The notes below the pieces were generated by a model. It saw nothing but the letters and a program-made list of their open reading frames with translations. It was not told the DNA's origin and searched no databases. Shown piece after piece: positions 8,690 to 21,714 of a stretch of DNA of 22,804 nucleotides (position 1 is the stretch's first letter; each line of letters starts with the position of its first letter). Source of the stretch: Irineochytrium annulatum. Its lineage: Eukaryota; Chytridiomycota; Chytridiomycetes; Chytridiales; Chytridiaceae. The DNA lies in the NCBI GenBank assembly GCA_027600665.1, contig JADGJL010000393.1:1-22804 (forward strand), in the 5' to 3' direction. A program made the translations under genes and the position numbers.

Positions 8690-10587
8690 ATGGCTTCGTT
8701 CACGTTTATGCGGCTGTTTGGCCGAGCGACACTCTACGGGGGTTTGGGCTCCGTTGGCCTCGGCTCCGGCGCGGGGGCGTACTTTTACAACACCGACGAC
8801 GGCGTCCGGCGCTCCGTTGCCCTCTACTCCAACCTCGCGCCGGTAATCCTGCACTACCGCCTCGTCGAGCTCAAGCACAAGCTGCTCAACCCGCCGAAGG
8901 AGGAGGCCAACAAGGACTGGGACGCCCTGAACGCGTTGTACCCGGAACGTGTCAAGGCGTGCTTCAGCGACTTGCGCGGGTTCTACATCAAAGTGGGCCA
9001 GTTAATGGCGAACCGGGCGGACGTGCTGTCCAAGGAGTATATCGAAGCGCTGAGGACGCTGGAGGACGCTGTGCCGCCGATGTTGTCGGGAGCGGAGGCG
9101 AGGGAGGTCATTAGGAAGTCATTGGGGTTAAAGAGCTTGGACGACGCGTTTGTCGGGTTCGAGGATCAGCCGATCGGGTCCGCCTCAATCGGGCAGGTTC
9201 ATCGGGCGGTGGAGAAGAAGTCGGGGAAAAAGGTCGCGATCAAGGTGCAAACGCCGGGTGTGGAGGCGCTGTTTAGGGCCGATATCAAGACCGCGAGACA
9301 GTTCTGTTCAATCTTCGGTAAATTCTTCGACTTACTACGTGACATGTAATTTTTGACGCTATATCAGTCCCAGAGCAAGTGATCCTGTTTGACGAGATCG
9401 AGAAGATCTTCGTAACTGAGTTCGACTACCGCTGCGAGGCCGAGAACCTCGCGCTCGTCAGCAAGAACATGCGGCCCTACAGCCGCCTCGTCAAAGTCCC
9501 CGAACCCTTCCCCGCTCTCTGCTCTAAGGACGTCCTGACAATGGAGTACCTCCGCGGCCCGAAGCTCGTCGACGGCGCGCGACAGATGGGTCGGGAGTAC
9601 GCCGCGATGAAGGGGACGACGCTGGAGGCCATGGAGAGGGACATCATGGACAAGTATAACAAGGAGGGCATGCCGCCTCCGTATAGCGGACCGTCGGCTT
9701 TCCAGGTGGATTTGTATCGGGCATGGGTAAAGGTGAAGGACAATGTCTTGAACCTGCCGTTGAGAGTTTACAACGCGACCTTTGGGATGCTGGGCGCCGG
9801 GAAGTTCGAGTACTTCAAGTCATTCATGCCGCTCAACTCGGCGAGGATTATGCAGACGCTGCTTGTTGTGCATGGTCATCAGATGATTGTCAACGGCGTA
9901 AGCTTTTCGTTATCGTTTAAGCTCAGTAGCTAACGATGTCGCAGCTCTTCAACTCGGACCCGCACCCAGGTAACTTCCTTCTCCTCGAGGACGGGCGGAT
10001 AGGTCTCCTCGACTACGGCCAGGTACACCCATTTTTCCTTTGGAAATGTCGAATAATACTGAATGCCTGCACAGGTGAAGAAGTTGACGCGCGACGAGCG
10101 CCGCCTTCTCGCACGGCTTGTCGTCGCCCTTGCTGGTGAGCGCCGGGACGCGATCCTGGGTTTCATGAAGGAGGTAAGCTCTATTTAGTAATAAACCATC
10201 CCATATTTCATTAATAAATCACCCTACCCCCCTCAGTCCGGCTACAAGAGCAAGTACATGGACCCAGAAGTCTGCTACCGGATGGCCGTCGTCTCGCTGG
10301 ACCGCGACGGGAGAGACGTGACGGACGGCCTCAACTTGCAGCAGTTCATCGACAAGATGTTTGCGCAGGATCCTTGGGACACGGTTTGTTTTTGCCGCGT
10401 ATAGAAGGATTGATTGGCGGGCTAATTGGCAACTGGTATTTTTCTGCAGGTCGTAGACACAATGATCATGCCGACGAGGATGTCCATCTTGCTTCGGGGC
10501 GTCGGTCTTATGATGAAACACCCGGTTAGCGTCGCGAAGGCCTGGGCGCCAATAGCGGAGAAGATGATGAAGGATGAGGGGATGTAA
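8690..10587 (+). CDS. ABC1/ADCK (UbiB-family) atypical kinase
   Basis: Member of the ABC1/ADCK/COQ8 family of atypical protein-kinase-like ATPases, linked to coenzyme Q and lipid homeostasis, usually in mitochondria. Six exons, 8690-9317, 9368-9897, 9945-10022, 10075-10173, 10237-10383 and 10450-10587, give 539 aa. Visible motifs: the family-specific KxGQ (KVGQ, 101-104), the altered nucleotide loop PIGSASIGQVHRA (161-173), the VAIK lysine (Lys185), the catalytic SDPHPGN (390-396) and the metal-binding DYG (409-411, the DFG equivalent). All catalytic signatures are therefore present. The N-terminus (MASFTFMRLFGRATLYGG...) has few acidic residues and a Gly-rich hydrophobic patch, compatible with mitochondrial import followed by a membrane segment. 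Which subfamily (COQ8, CQD1 or CQD2/ADCK1-like) I cannot tell by eye. The ATG at 8690 is chosen for its context (GCGATGG). AATAAA at 10690-10695 is a likely poly(A) signal. Confidence 0.92.
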
Positions 10588-10689
10588 GACATTTCACAGC
10601 GTTTTTTTTTCGACGAGCTTAGGCGAATTCTATGAACTTCTGCACTGTTTCCTTCGTTTTCATCACTTCTTTACTTGTTAACTTGCTGT

Positions 10690-10695
10690 AATAAA
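10690..10695 (+). terminator. Poly(A) signal of the ABC1 kinase gene
   Basis: AATAAA about 100 nt after the stop and about 105 nt before the SGF29 start codon, so the two genes lie very close on the same strand. Confidence 0.45.
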
Positions 10696-10799
10696 ACGAG
10701 CGTCATCTCTGTGGGTATATACGAACTTGAAATGTTGTGGCAGAGTTTGACTGCCAGGAGGCTGGCATCCATTACAGCCGGTGGCGTTGAATGTGAGCA

Positions 10800-12113
10800 A
10801 TGGAAGCCTCCTCGGGGATCAGCGACGTGCTGGCGAACCTGTATCAGAGCCTTCATCTCCTCGACAACGGCCGCAGGTTGAGCGACCCGATCATGCATAA
10901 GATCAACAAGGTCGGCTGACATTCTTGCCCGTTGGACTGTTACTCATGAGTGCACACAACAACAAGGCCCATTCGAAGGTCATCGCTGCCGGTGGGCCAC
11001 GCTTTTTACGCGTTTTTCTTTGCATCTTGAGCGCGTTTTTAGCCTTTCTTGTCGCGTTCAATTAGCTGACACATTTCCGTGAATCTGCAGACAGATTCAG
11101 CAACAAAATGGCCAGGAAGCTAGTTGGGCTGTACGTTGATGCTCTCCAGCGCGTGGAGTTCGAAAAGGGGTGAGGAAACACGACGCTTGTGATACTTTCA
11201 AATAATCATGAGAATCTATTATAAAATATCCAGGCAGATCCAGCAGTGTCTTGAAAGTTTGAGCATTGCGACGGCGTTGGCTGCTGCTGACGAAGGTTTT
11301 AAATCACTCGAAGGGGAGATTCGTTAATGTACGACTCCTCAGACGCCGGCAAAAGGAAAAAGCGCAAGCTGGAAGATAAATCCAGGGCGGGGACGCCGAC
11401 GTTGAAGAAGGCGAGAGGGTAAGAGCCGCCCTAATTTAATTTGCGTTCCCGATTGAGTTTTGAACATGGTGACTTCTTGCAGATGAAGTAACTTTTCAAT
11501 TATTTAGGGCAACGCCTTCCGAAACCTTCGTCCCTTTACAGCCAGGTGCTCAAGTTGTCGTTCAGGTCGATAACGATTACGTCCTGGCAATCGTACTTCA
11601 ATGGATTAGCAAGGATCGCATGTTGGTCTCGTACAAAGAATTTTTTTTTTCTTCCATGTGGATATTGTGTGTCTAAAACCCGCGCTTAGATACGAGGTTG
11701 AGGACGCTGAAGACGACGAGCAACAACCTGGTCAGCGGAAGCGATGGTTCTTCCCCTTAAAAAAAGTCATCCCGATCCCGGACCCAAAGGCCAAGCCCGA
11801 ATACCCCGCGAACCACATCGTCCTTGCGTTATATCCGAACAGCAGTTGCTTTTACAAGGCGGTGGTGGCGAAACCTCCTAGTAAGGTGCGTTCTTCGGGC
11901 AATCCCTTTTCTTAGTTTCCCTCCCGTAGCTAATCAAAATGCTCATGCGCCGCTGAAACGCAGAATATGGATTCCGAGGGTGGACCGGGCTTCTATGTCG
12001 TCCGCTTCGACGATGATAACGGGTTTGAGAGGGAGATCGACCCCCGTAATGTCCTGGATATGCCAAAGCAATCTGGAAACTACAGAAAGCTGAGTCAAAC
12101 CACGGCTATGTAA
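10800..12113 (+). CDS. SGF29: SGF29, SAGA-associated tandem-Tudor protein
   Basis: Chromatin reader of the SAGA histone acetyltransferase complex; the family binds H3K4me2/3 through a C-terminal tandem Tudor domain. Eight exons, 10800-10910, 10967-10991 (25 nt), 11091-11169, 11234-11295, 11343-11418, 11508-11621, 11690-11885 and 11964-12113, give 270 aa with all GT-AG introns in frame. The N-terminal half is helical (MEASSGISDVLANLYQSLHL, LVGLYVDALQRVEF, IQQCLESLSIATALAAADE). A basic linker follows (AGKRKKRKLEDK), likely a nuclear localisation signal. The Tudor region (about 119-270) shows GAQVVVQVDNDYVLAIVLQW, IYEVEDAEDDE, VIPIPDPKAKPE, the hallmark IVLALYPNSSCFYKAVV and FYVVRFDDDNGF, close to the human SGF29 pattern. 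The exon 6 donor (GTTGGT at 11622) is set by frame and similarity and is the least certain junction. Length is near that of human SGF29 (about 290 aa). Confidence 0.9.
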
Positions 12114-12257
12114 AGCTTCCGGCTCGCCCATCTTCACCGCACTGTTGCATTTAGATGCTGAAAACGCCTTGCAGAGGTTCTCGTGCATAAGTTTTATTGA
12201 GATTTTGATTACACGGGCTGATTGCGGAGATAACCATCAAAAAATCTAAAAATTTCT

Positions 12258-12263
12258 AATAAA
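12258..12263 (+). terminator. Poly(A) signal of SGF29
   Basis: AATAAA about 145 nt after the SGF29 stop in an AT-rich stretch, about 110 nt before the SMC5 start codon. Confidence 0.4.
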
Positions 12264-12370
12264 ACGCGTATTATATTGCTGACAACGAGTTGAAGGAGAT
12301 GGGATAACGTGATCTTTATTGAATTGATTGAAAGAAGTAGGGGGGACGCGGAAGTCCGATACTCGCCACG

Positions 12371-16440
<4,070 letters not shown>

Positions 16441-16778
16441 ACGTATTACCTTACGCGGGATATTTTTAATTGCATATTTTTCTTTTCCTGTATATATAAT
16501 GCTTTACAGTAATGCTCTTGTTCACACATCCAGCTCGCTATTCATGACCATTTTATTTACTCCTACTCTTGTTGCTGTCTTGCTCACTATCTCCTGGATT
16601 TTCTTGAATTTGAATAATAAACGGGGCGCGGCACGAATATCGGGGTTTCCGTATTTGGCTCTCAAGCCCTTTTCCCCCCCATCCGCCGCTGGCAGCGACC
16701 GTCCCGCCGACGCCATCACCTGCCCGCGCATCGCATCGCATTCGCAGTCAACCTACGGAGGGGACTCTACCGGCAAAG
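16441..16778 (+). other. Intergenic region between SMC5 and the WW-domain gene
   Basis: About 340 nt with the SMC5 3' end and the promoter and leader of the next gene. AATAAA at 16616-16621 is a possible SMC5 poly(A) signal. Short frames on both strands here lack any recognisable domain. Confidence 0.45.
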
Positions 16779-18302
16779 ATGGTGCGGCGGCGTATAGATC
16801 GTTAAACTCCCGACGTCGATGACCTAATGCTGATGCAGAATGAGGACTTCAGGCCGTTGCCTGCTGGATGGACCTCGGTCTACGATCCGAACTACCAAAG
16901 ATACTACTTCATTGGTCCTGACGGTATTAAACTTCATTTCAATCACCTTAGTTCCTTGTCTAATCGAAATGCCGATTCACGATCAGGCGGGACGACTTGG
17001 TATGATCCGCGACCTCCAATGTTGCCATCGAAGAATTTGTCCTCGTCGCCTACGTCCCCAGTTCGCGAAGCACCTCTTCCTGCTGTCCCATACCCCAACT
17101 CGGAACTTTCGGAGCCATTGCCTACTGGCGACGAGGGCCAATATCATCACGACCCCTACCAGAATCTCCCTGCTTCAACCATCATCATTCCTTCGTACCG
17201 GAATTCGAAACGACCGGACAGCGAGCGCCGTGAGCGCTTGTCACCGACGGGCTCGTTCCTCGCCACCTCATCGACGAACATGCGCCAACTCCCGACGCCT
17301 TCCCCGCAGCCGCCAACATCATCCGCCATGGCCCACTCGGCATCAGCCCTAATTTACCACGACGACCTCGCCCGCCGATCGTCCACCCGCGCCGAAACGT
17401 CAAAGCGCGCGTCGGCGGCGGCGTCCGAGCGGCGCCCCACGACGCAATCCCAGCCAACTCAGCAAGAGAGTGCGGAGGCCCGGCAGCTGCTCCTGGCTGC
17501 GCGGGAGCGCGACCGGCGGCATCGCGAGCGCCGCGATTCCGAGGCGGCTCGACTTGCGCGGGCGAAGGCTGAGCGACGGTACTGCTGCTGCTTCCGTACC
17601 CGCGCGGGATGCGGGACGACGATGTGCTGCCTAGTGATATTTATTCTGGCGGGACTGGCGGTTGGAGGGTACTTCCTCTGGCCGCGGTGGCCGACGGTGA
17701 CGGTGTCGGACCCGTACGCGCGGACGGACGGGACGCCCGTGTTCCAGTCGTCCGGGAGCGCGTTCACGGCCTCGAAGACGCAGCCGTTCACCCTCGGTTT
17801 CAACTTGGTCGTCGATGTGAATGCCTTCAGCCCAAACTACGAGGACATTAACGTCGATGTCTTGAGCTTTGACGGGAAGCTTTTGGATCTCGACGGCGTT
17901 AAGGTGCTGCCGGGGGCGATTGTGGCGGGCACGGATCGGAATATTATGTTTCCGCATGGAAAGTCGACCAAGTTCCAACTGGTGGGTGCTTTCAACAATT
18001 GGCCGTTTACGATCGTAATTATTAAAGTTGTTGTTGTCGTGATGATTATGCAGCCAATCACGCTATCCTACACCTTGACGACCCCCGTTATTTCGCTCTC
18101 GGGTCTGGCCGGGACCGATGAAGTCGTCAACACGCTCCTCACGTCTTGCGGCATCGGTGGGGCTGGTCGGAATCTGAACGTGGATTATACGGTGTCGGTC
18201 TCGATTGGGGTTATTTCTTGGACCGGGTACAAGCCAAGCTTCTCGGGGAAGCTTAACTTCGCGTGTCCAGTTTCAAGCAGCGCGCTGTCGGGCCTATTTT
18301 AA
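16779..18302 (+). CDS. WW-domain single-pass membrane protein with LEA2-like C-terminal domain
   Basis: Preferred model: exons 16779-16781 (ATG only), 16839-16923, 16987-17981 and 18054-18302, 443 aa. The first intron (57 nt) has a strong ATG context before it and a CTAAT branch site 15 nt before its CAG. If it is not spliced, translation would start at 16827 in a poor context, adding three residues. A WW domain sits at about 8-38 (LPAGWTSVYDPNYQRYYFI, then GPDGGTTWYDPRPP). The spacing of its two Trp only fits the family after removal of the 63-nt intron 16924-16986. Residues 40-235 are Ser/Pro/Arg-rich and disordered. A Cys-rich YCCCFRTRAGC, possibly palmitoylated, precedes a transmembrane helix at about 241-262. 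The C-terminal part (PFTLGFNLVVDVNAFSPNYE, then the DINVDVLSFDGKL strand pair, PITLSYTL) resembles LEA2-type beta domains and should face outward or a lumen. Partner and function are unknown; WW domains bind Pro-rich ligands. Confidence 0.8.
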
Positions 18303-19628
18303 GTTCTTCGGCATTCTTCGGTTAAGCGCATTATATACCTTGACTGGCGTTGGGTTAGCACTGCGTTGCTTATGGGGGACACGTAGTTATTGCGGTTTGA
18401 TGTTTGGCATTTGGACACTCTCATCACTTGCTTTGTTTTCGGCATCCTTCTCGTTAATTTATTCCACGAACAATTTCCATCCGCGACCTGAAAAGATAAC
18501 ATATGAGTGGATAATTATTGGCATAACAGCACTTCGATCTTTCAGTGTGATTGTGATGCGTCGCAGATATTTTCTTACAAAAGCTCCCAGCATTTCCTTG
18601 AAAATGACTGTAAATGAAATTGAACAACTTCCACGCCTCTGCTGTTGCAAGTCCGTCACGAGCGCCAATACGTTTATAACCAGGTGGAGCTCGTACCTTT
18701 TGGCTGCAGCTCACGTAAACGCAGCACTGGGTCAGAACGACGGAAGGTGCAGCGGCGCAGGCCACACGTCCACATGCGGCAGCCTACGTGACCCCTTCAA
18801 TCCGGCGTGCGGATGCCGACGTCCTTCGTAGACGGTCAGATTTAGAGGTTCAAATAGACCCTGTCAAAACTTCCTCTAATTCAATGTCTACCTCAGATCG
18901 CGTTCAGTTTCTTCAAAGCGAGCAGCCTGCGATGATCAGTCCCGCTACCAGCGCGCAGTGTCGCCATCGCTCTTATCTGGGACAGCACCGATGAGCGGTT
19001 TTGCCTCCTCGTGTGCAGGTTTTTAAGCGATCGGGATAAGGCCCCGAAATTATGCATAATATATTAGTTTCCGCGAAAAGGGCCATGTGGCGGCCTCATT
19101 TTAGTAAATCCGTCCTATCAACAATGATTAACAGAAAACCCGATATTTCCACCTGGTCAAACATGGGTGTCGTTGGTAACTGGCGTTGACGATAACGGAT
19201 CGTGCAGCTGCGAGGGCATGGACGGCATTGGTTGCAGGGTGGGTACGCTGAATACGTCGACGTGTCCATCGAGGCGCATGGATCCGAGACGACAGGGGAC
19301 GGAGCGACGACATCCATCCCGTCCGCCGTCGAACTCAAGCCGACGTCCATCCTCATATCATCCGCATCCTTAATGACGATTCCTCTCAGCCTCTGCTGTC
19401 CAGATCTCCACGGGGTAACTGCTGCCGCTGTCGCTCGCGGTCCGCCGTCGCCGTCGCTAGCGGTGCTGACCCTCCCTGCCCCAGTGCCTTCGGCCCCCGC
19501 CGCCGCCGCAACCACGGCGGGTGGAGGGAGCTCGCAACGGCGGATGCTGCTGATCGCGTCGGCATTCGATGGTGTCGGGGAAAACCCATCGGTCGACGGC
19601 CAGGTCAATCTCGCCGACGGCCAGTACT
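18303..19628. other. Gene-poor region upstream of the SKP1 relic
   Basis: About 1.3 kb in which no frame shows a known domain. The left part (18303-18830) is crossed by a plus-strand frame that overlaps the WW gene in another frame and is hydrophobic but featureless; it is probably 3' untranslated sequence. The part 19160-19628 is GC-rich with a 161-aa Ala/Ser/Pro-rich plus-strand frame, perhaps chance or decayed flank carried with the SKP1 copy. GACGGCCAG is repeated at 19595-19603 and 19616-19624. Confidence 0.4.
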
Positions 19629-19940
19629 ATGGTCGTTTTAATCTCTCAAGACAACCAGGTACTGCATGGACACAATCAGCTGCGTAACGGGATGGTTGCA
19701 GTCGCTGGGAGGTCGTCGGACGGCTTCTGGGACTTGAATGGGATCGGGTGGAGTGGAAGCGAAAGCGGGACGTAGCGGGGGACAATGTGGCGGGGAGGTG
19801 CTGGCCTGGATTAACTGATACATGTCGTTGCAGATCTTCAAGGTCGAGAAGAGTGTCGCCAAGCAGTCCACCGTGCTTATGGATTTCGGCGAGACCGACG
19901 CCCCGATCCCCCTCCTAACGTCACGGGTCGCATTCTCAAT
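19629..19940 (+). pseudogene. Truncated, frameshifted third SKP1 copy
   Basis: Relic of SKP1 on the opposite strand to the two intact copies. Exon 1 (19629-19658) is intact, coding MVVLISQDNQ, and is followed by a GT donor. Intron 1 (19659-19833, 175 nt) is a shortened version of the copy 1 intron. Exon 2 starts at 19834 with IFKVEKSVAKQS and still shows GETDAPIPL, but it has lost about 12 nt in the middle (around 19870-19885), and one missing C near 19911-19917 shifts the frame, although the next bases still match the PNVTGRILN codons. Similarity ends near 19940 before the expected donor; exons 3 and 4, which code the F-box-binding half, are absent. Because the intron is retained, it arose by DNA-level duplication, not retrotransposition. 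A functional SKP1 is ruled out; expression as a non-coding or short product is possible. Confidence 0.88.
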
Positions 19941-20433
19941 TTGTTCTTTTTTGGCTGAGGTGTGCACCACGAGCGCGTCGCGAAAGGGCTGGATTGCTTT
20001 GGTGATGCTTTCTGTTGCTTTTCATGTGGTTGGTGTTCCTCTAGCGAGGTTACCCTTTGCGGTCTTCTCCTTGGCGGCATCACCATCATCGCTGGTGGCG
20101 GCGCGACAGTCCCGTCAAACTCTCGGTCGCGGCAGCCCATCCCCAGCCTGAGCGTCGGCACGGAGTGGTTGAAGAACTTACTTGGTGGAGTTGCAGGTGC
20201 ATACAAGTTGCAAAACTGCGTAATTGCTGTTGTTAGTTAAACCACAACTTCACCACAATGCAGATAATGAACGCCTTTTCATTATTGACTTCATTTATAT
20301 TTACTTCCTAATAGCGGTAGTTTCTTCTCAAATTCTAGCCAGATGAGGTGCCTGTGGCCATAACAAACCAAGAAAAAAAAGTCCTGTGGCTCAAAAAAGA
20401 AAGAAATCTTGAGCCCAGACGAGGAAGCTTTCC
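19941..20433. other. Intergenic region right of the SKP1 relic
   Basis: About 490 nt. A plus-strand frame at 19962-20240 (92 aa, Cys- and Gly-rich) and an opposite-strand frame have no recognisable similarity. The right end is the 3' flank of the phosphatase gene. No repeat, terminal inverted repeat or target-site duplication marking the edge of the SKP1 relic could be seen. Confidence 0.4.
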
Positions 20434-21714
20434 TCAGCAGGTGGCCGGTCCCGCGGCGATGGGGATGAGCGTGGCGGTCTTGTCGCTGTTGCCAAGGTTC
20501 CCGAGCGCAAAGTTGTACTCGATGGTGGCCATCATCGAGTAGTGGTTGTACTGGGCTCCGTCGGTCATGCCTTTGCCCTTGATGCCCTTGCCGAGGAGGA
20601 CGGTGTAGATGTGGTTGGCGCCCAAGTAGCTCGCGCTCTCGTCGAAGGTGATGAAGAAGAGCACGTCAGCGTAGGCCGGGTCGACGAGCTTTAATATTAT
20701 TATTATTATCATTTAGGAGTTAGTAATGGCACACATATAAGGGCGCAGAGTTTGCCCCGACACCAGGGGGAGAAAAAAAAGCTTACCTTGGGCTCGAGGA
20801 AGGCTTTGAGCCAGGCAGAGGCGGTCGGGATATCGGTGTCGTGGCCGTCGTTCTTGAGGTTGGGCGTGTAGTAGATGTAGTTGGGCAGTCCCGCGGCGGA
20901 GGAGGCGTCGGTGGCCAGCTGGGTGGCGGGGACGATGCGGGCGCAGCGGGTCGAGTTGGACTGGATGTTGGTGAAGGAGATGAACTGTAAAGGAAGAGGG
21001 GTAGCAAGCCCGAGTTAGCGATGGCAGGCGAGATTTGAAGGACAAAAAAATGAAGCATACCGGGTTGTGCTTCCTGGCGTAGGCGCCAGAACCGCCGATG
21101 GTGGCCGCGGTGTTGCAGGTGCCAGAGTAGTTCTCCTGGTAGGACTTCCAGGTCAGGCCCTTGGCCTCAAGGAGGTCCGCGATCGATTGCTAAATGCGTC
21201 GGCATACAATGAATGAGCAATGATCGTCAACAATGCGGATGCCTTACGTAGTTCAGGTTGACGTTCGAGTCGCCCGTCACGCCGTGGGTCGAACCGGAGA
21301 CCATGGCGATGTAGTTGGGCTGTGAAAAGGGTGGTCAATTGAAGTAAATGTAACGAAAGAATGCGAGAGATACTATACCTGCGACGGGTGGGCCTCGGCC
21401 AGCATGTTGGTGAGCAGGTAGCCCTTGCTGGGGAGCGTCGTGCCGAAGTAGCTGTCGCTCATCACGTCCGCCTGGTTCTCTGTTCACGGCCGGACGGGCG
21501 TGAGCGTTCAACAACAACACGATCATTCATCGCGCATACCGTTCTCGAAGATGATGTACATGACCTTCTTGAATGAGGGGCAGGTCGCGGGGGGAGGGGG
21601 CGTTCCGCCGCCACCTCCGCCATCCCCACCCCCGGAGGATCCGCCCGGGGCCGGGGCGGCAAGGGCGGCGGGCGCCAGCGACGCGAGGATGAAGAGGAGG
21701 GATGAGGCCAGCAT
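20434..21714 (-). CDS. Secreted acid phosphatase (phosphoesterase family)
   Basis: Extracellular phosphatase of the phosphoesterase family (PF04185 type, which includes fungal phosphate-repressible acid phosphatases and phospholipase C-like enzymes); it would release phosphate outside the cell. Exons 21540-21714, 21379-21479, 21248-21319, 21061-21189, 20787-20984 and 20434-20688 give 309 aa. Residues 1-20 (MLASSLLFILASLAPAALAA) are a signal peptide, followed by a low-complexity Gly/Ser linker and a Pro run, then the catalytic domain. Visible motifs: VMYIIFENENQADVM (metal-binding Glu/Asn near the N-terminus), NYIAMVSGSTHGVTGD, LTWKSYQENYSG, KNDGHDTDIP, DVLFFITFDES and the C-terminal YNHYSMMATIEYNFALG, all in family order. 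NxS/T sites such as NYS and NST are consistent with glycosylation. The ATG at 21712-21714 gives the signal peptide directly. A TATA-like TTATAAG lies about 45 nt upstream. Phosphate regulation is likely from the family but not shown here. Confidence 0.93.

Noticed and set aside
18205..18831. 208-aa plus-strand frame after the WW gene
   Set aside because: It overlaps the end of the WW gene in another frame, has no good start context and no domain; probably chance openness in 3' flanking sequence.
19202..19687. 161-aa plus-strand Ala/Ser/Pro-rich frame
   Set aside because: It runs into exon 1 and intron 1 of the SKP1 relic in a different frame and has no recognisable features.
19629..19940. 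Third SKP1 copy as a functional short gene
   Set aside because: An internal deletion, a one-base frameshift and loss of the last two exons remove the F-box-binding half.
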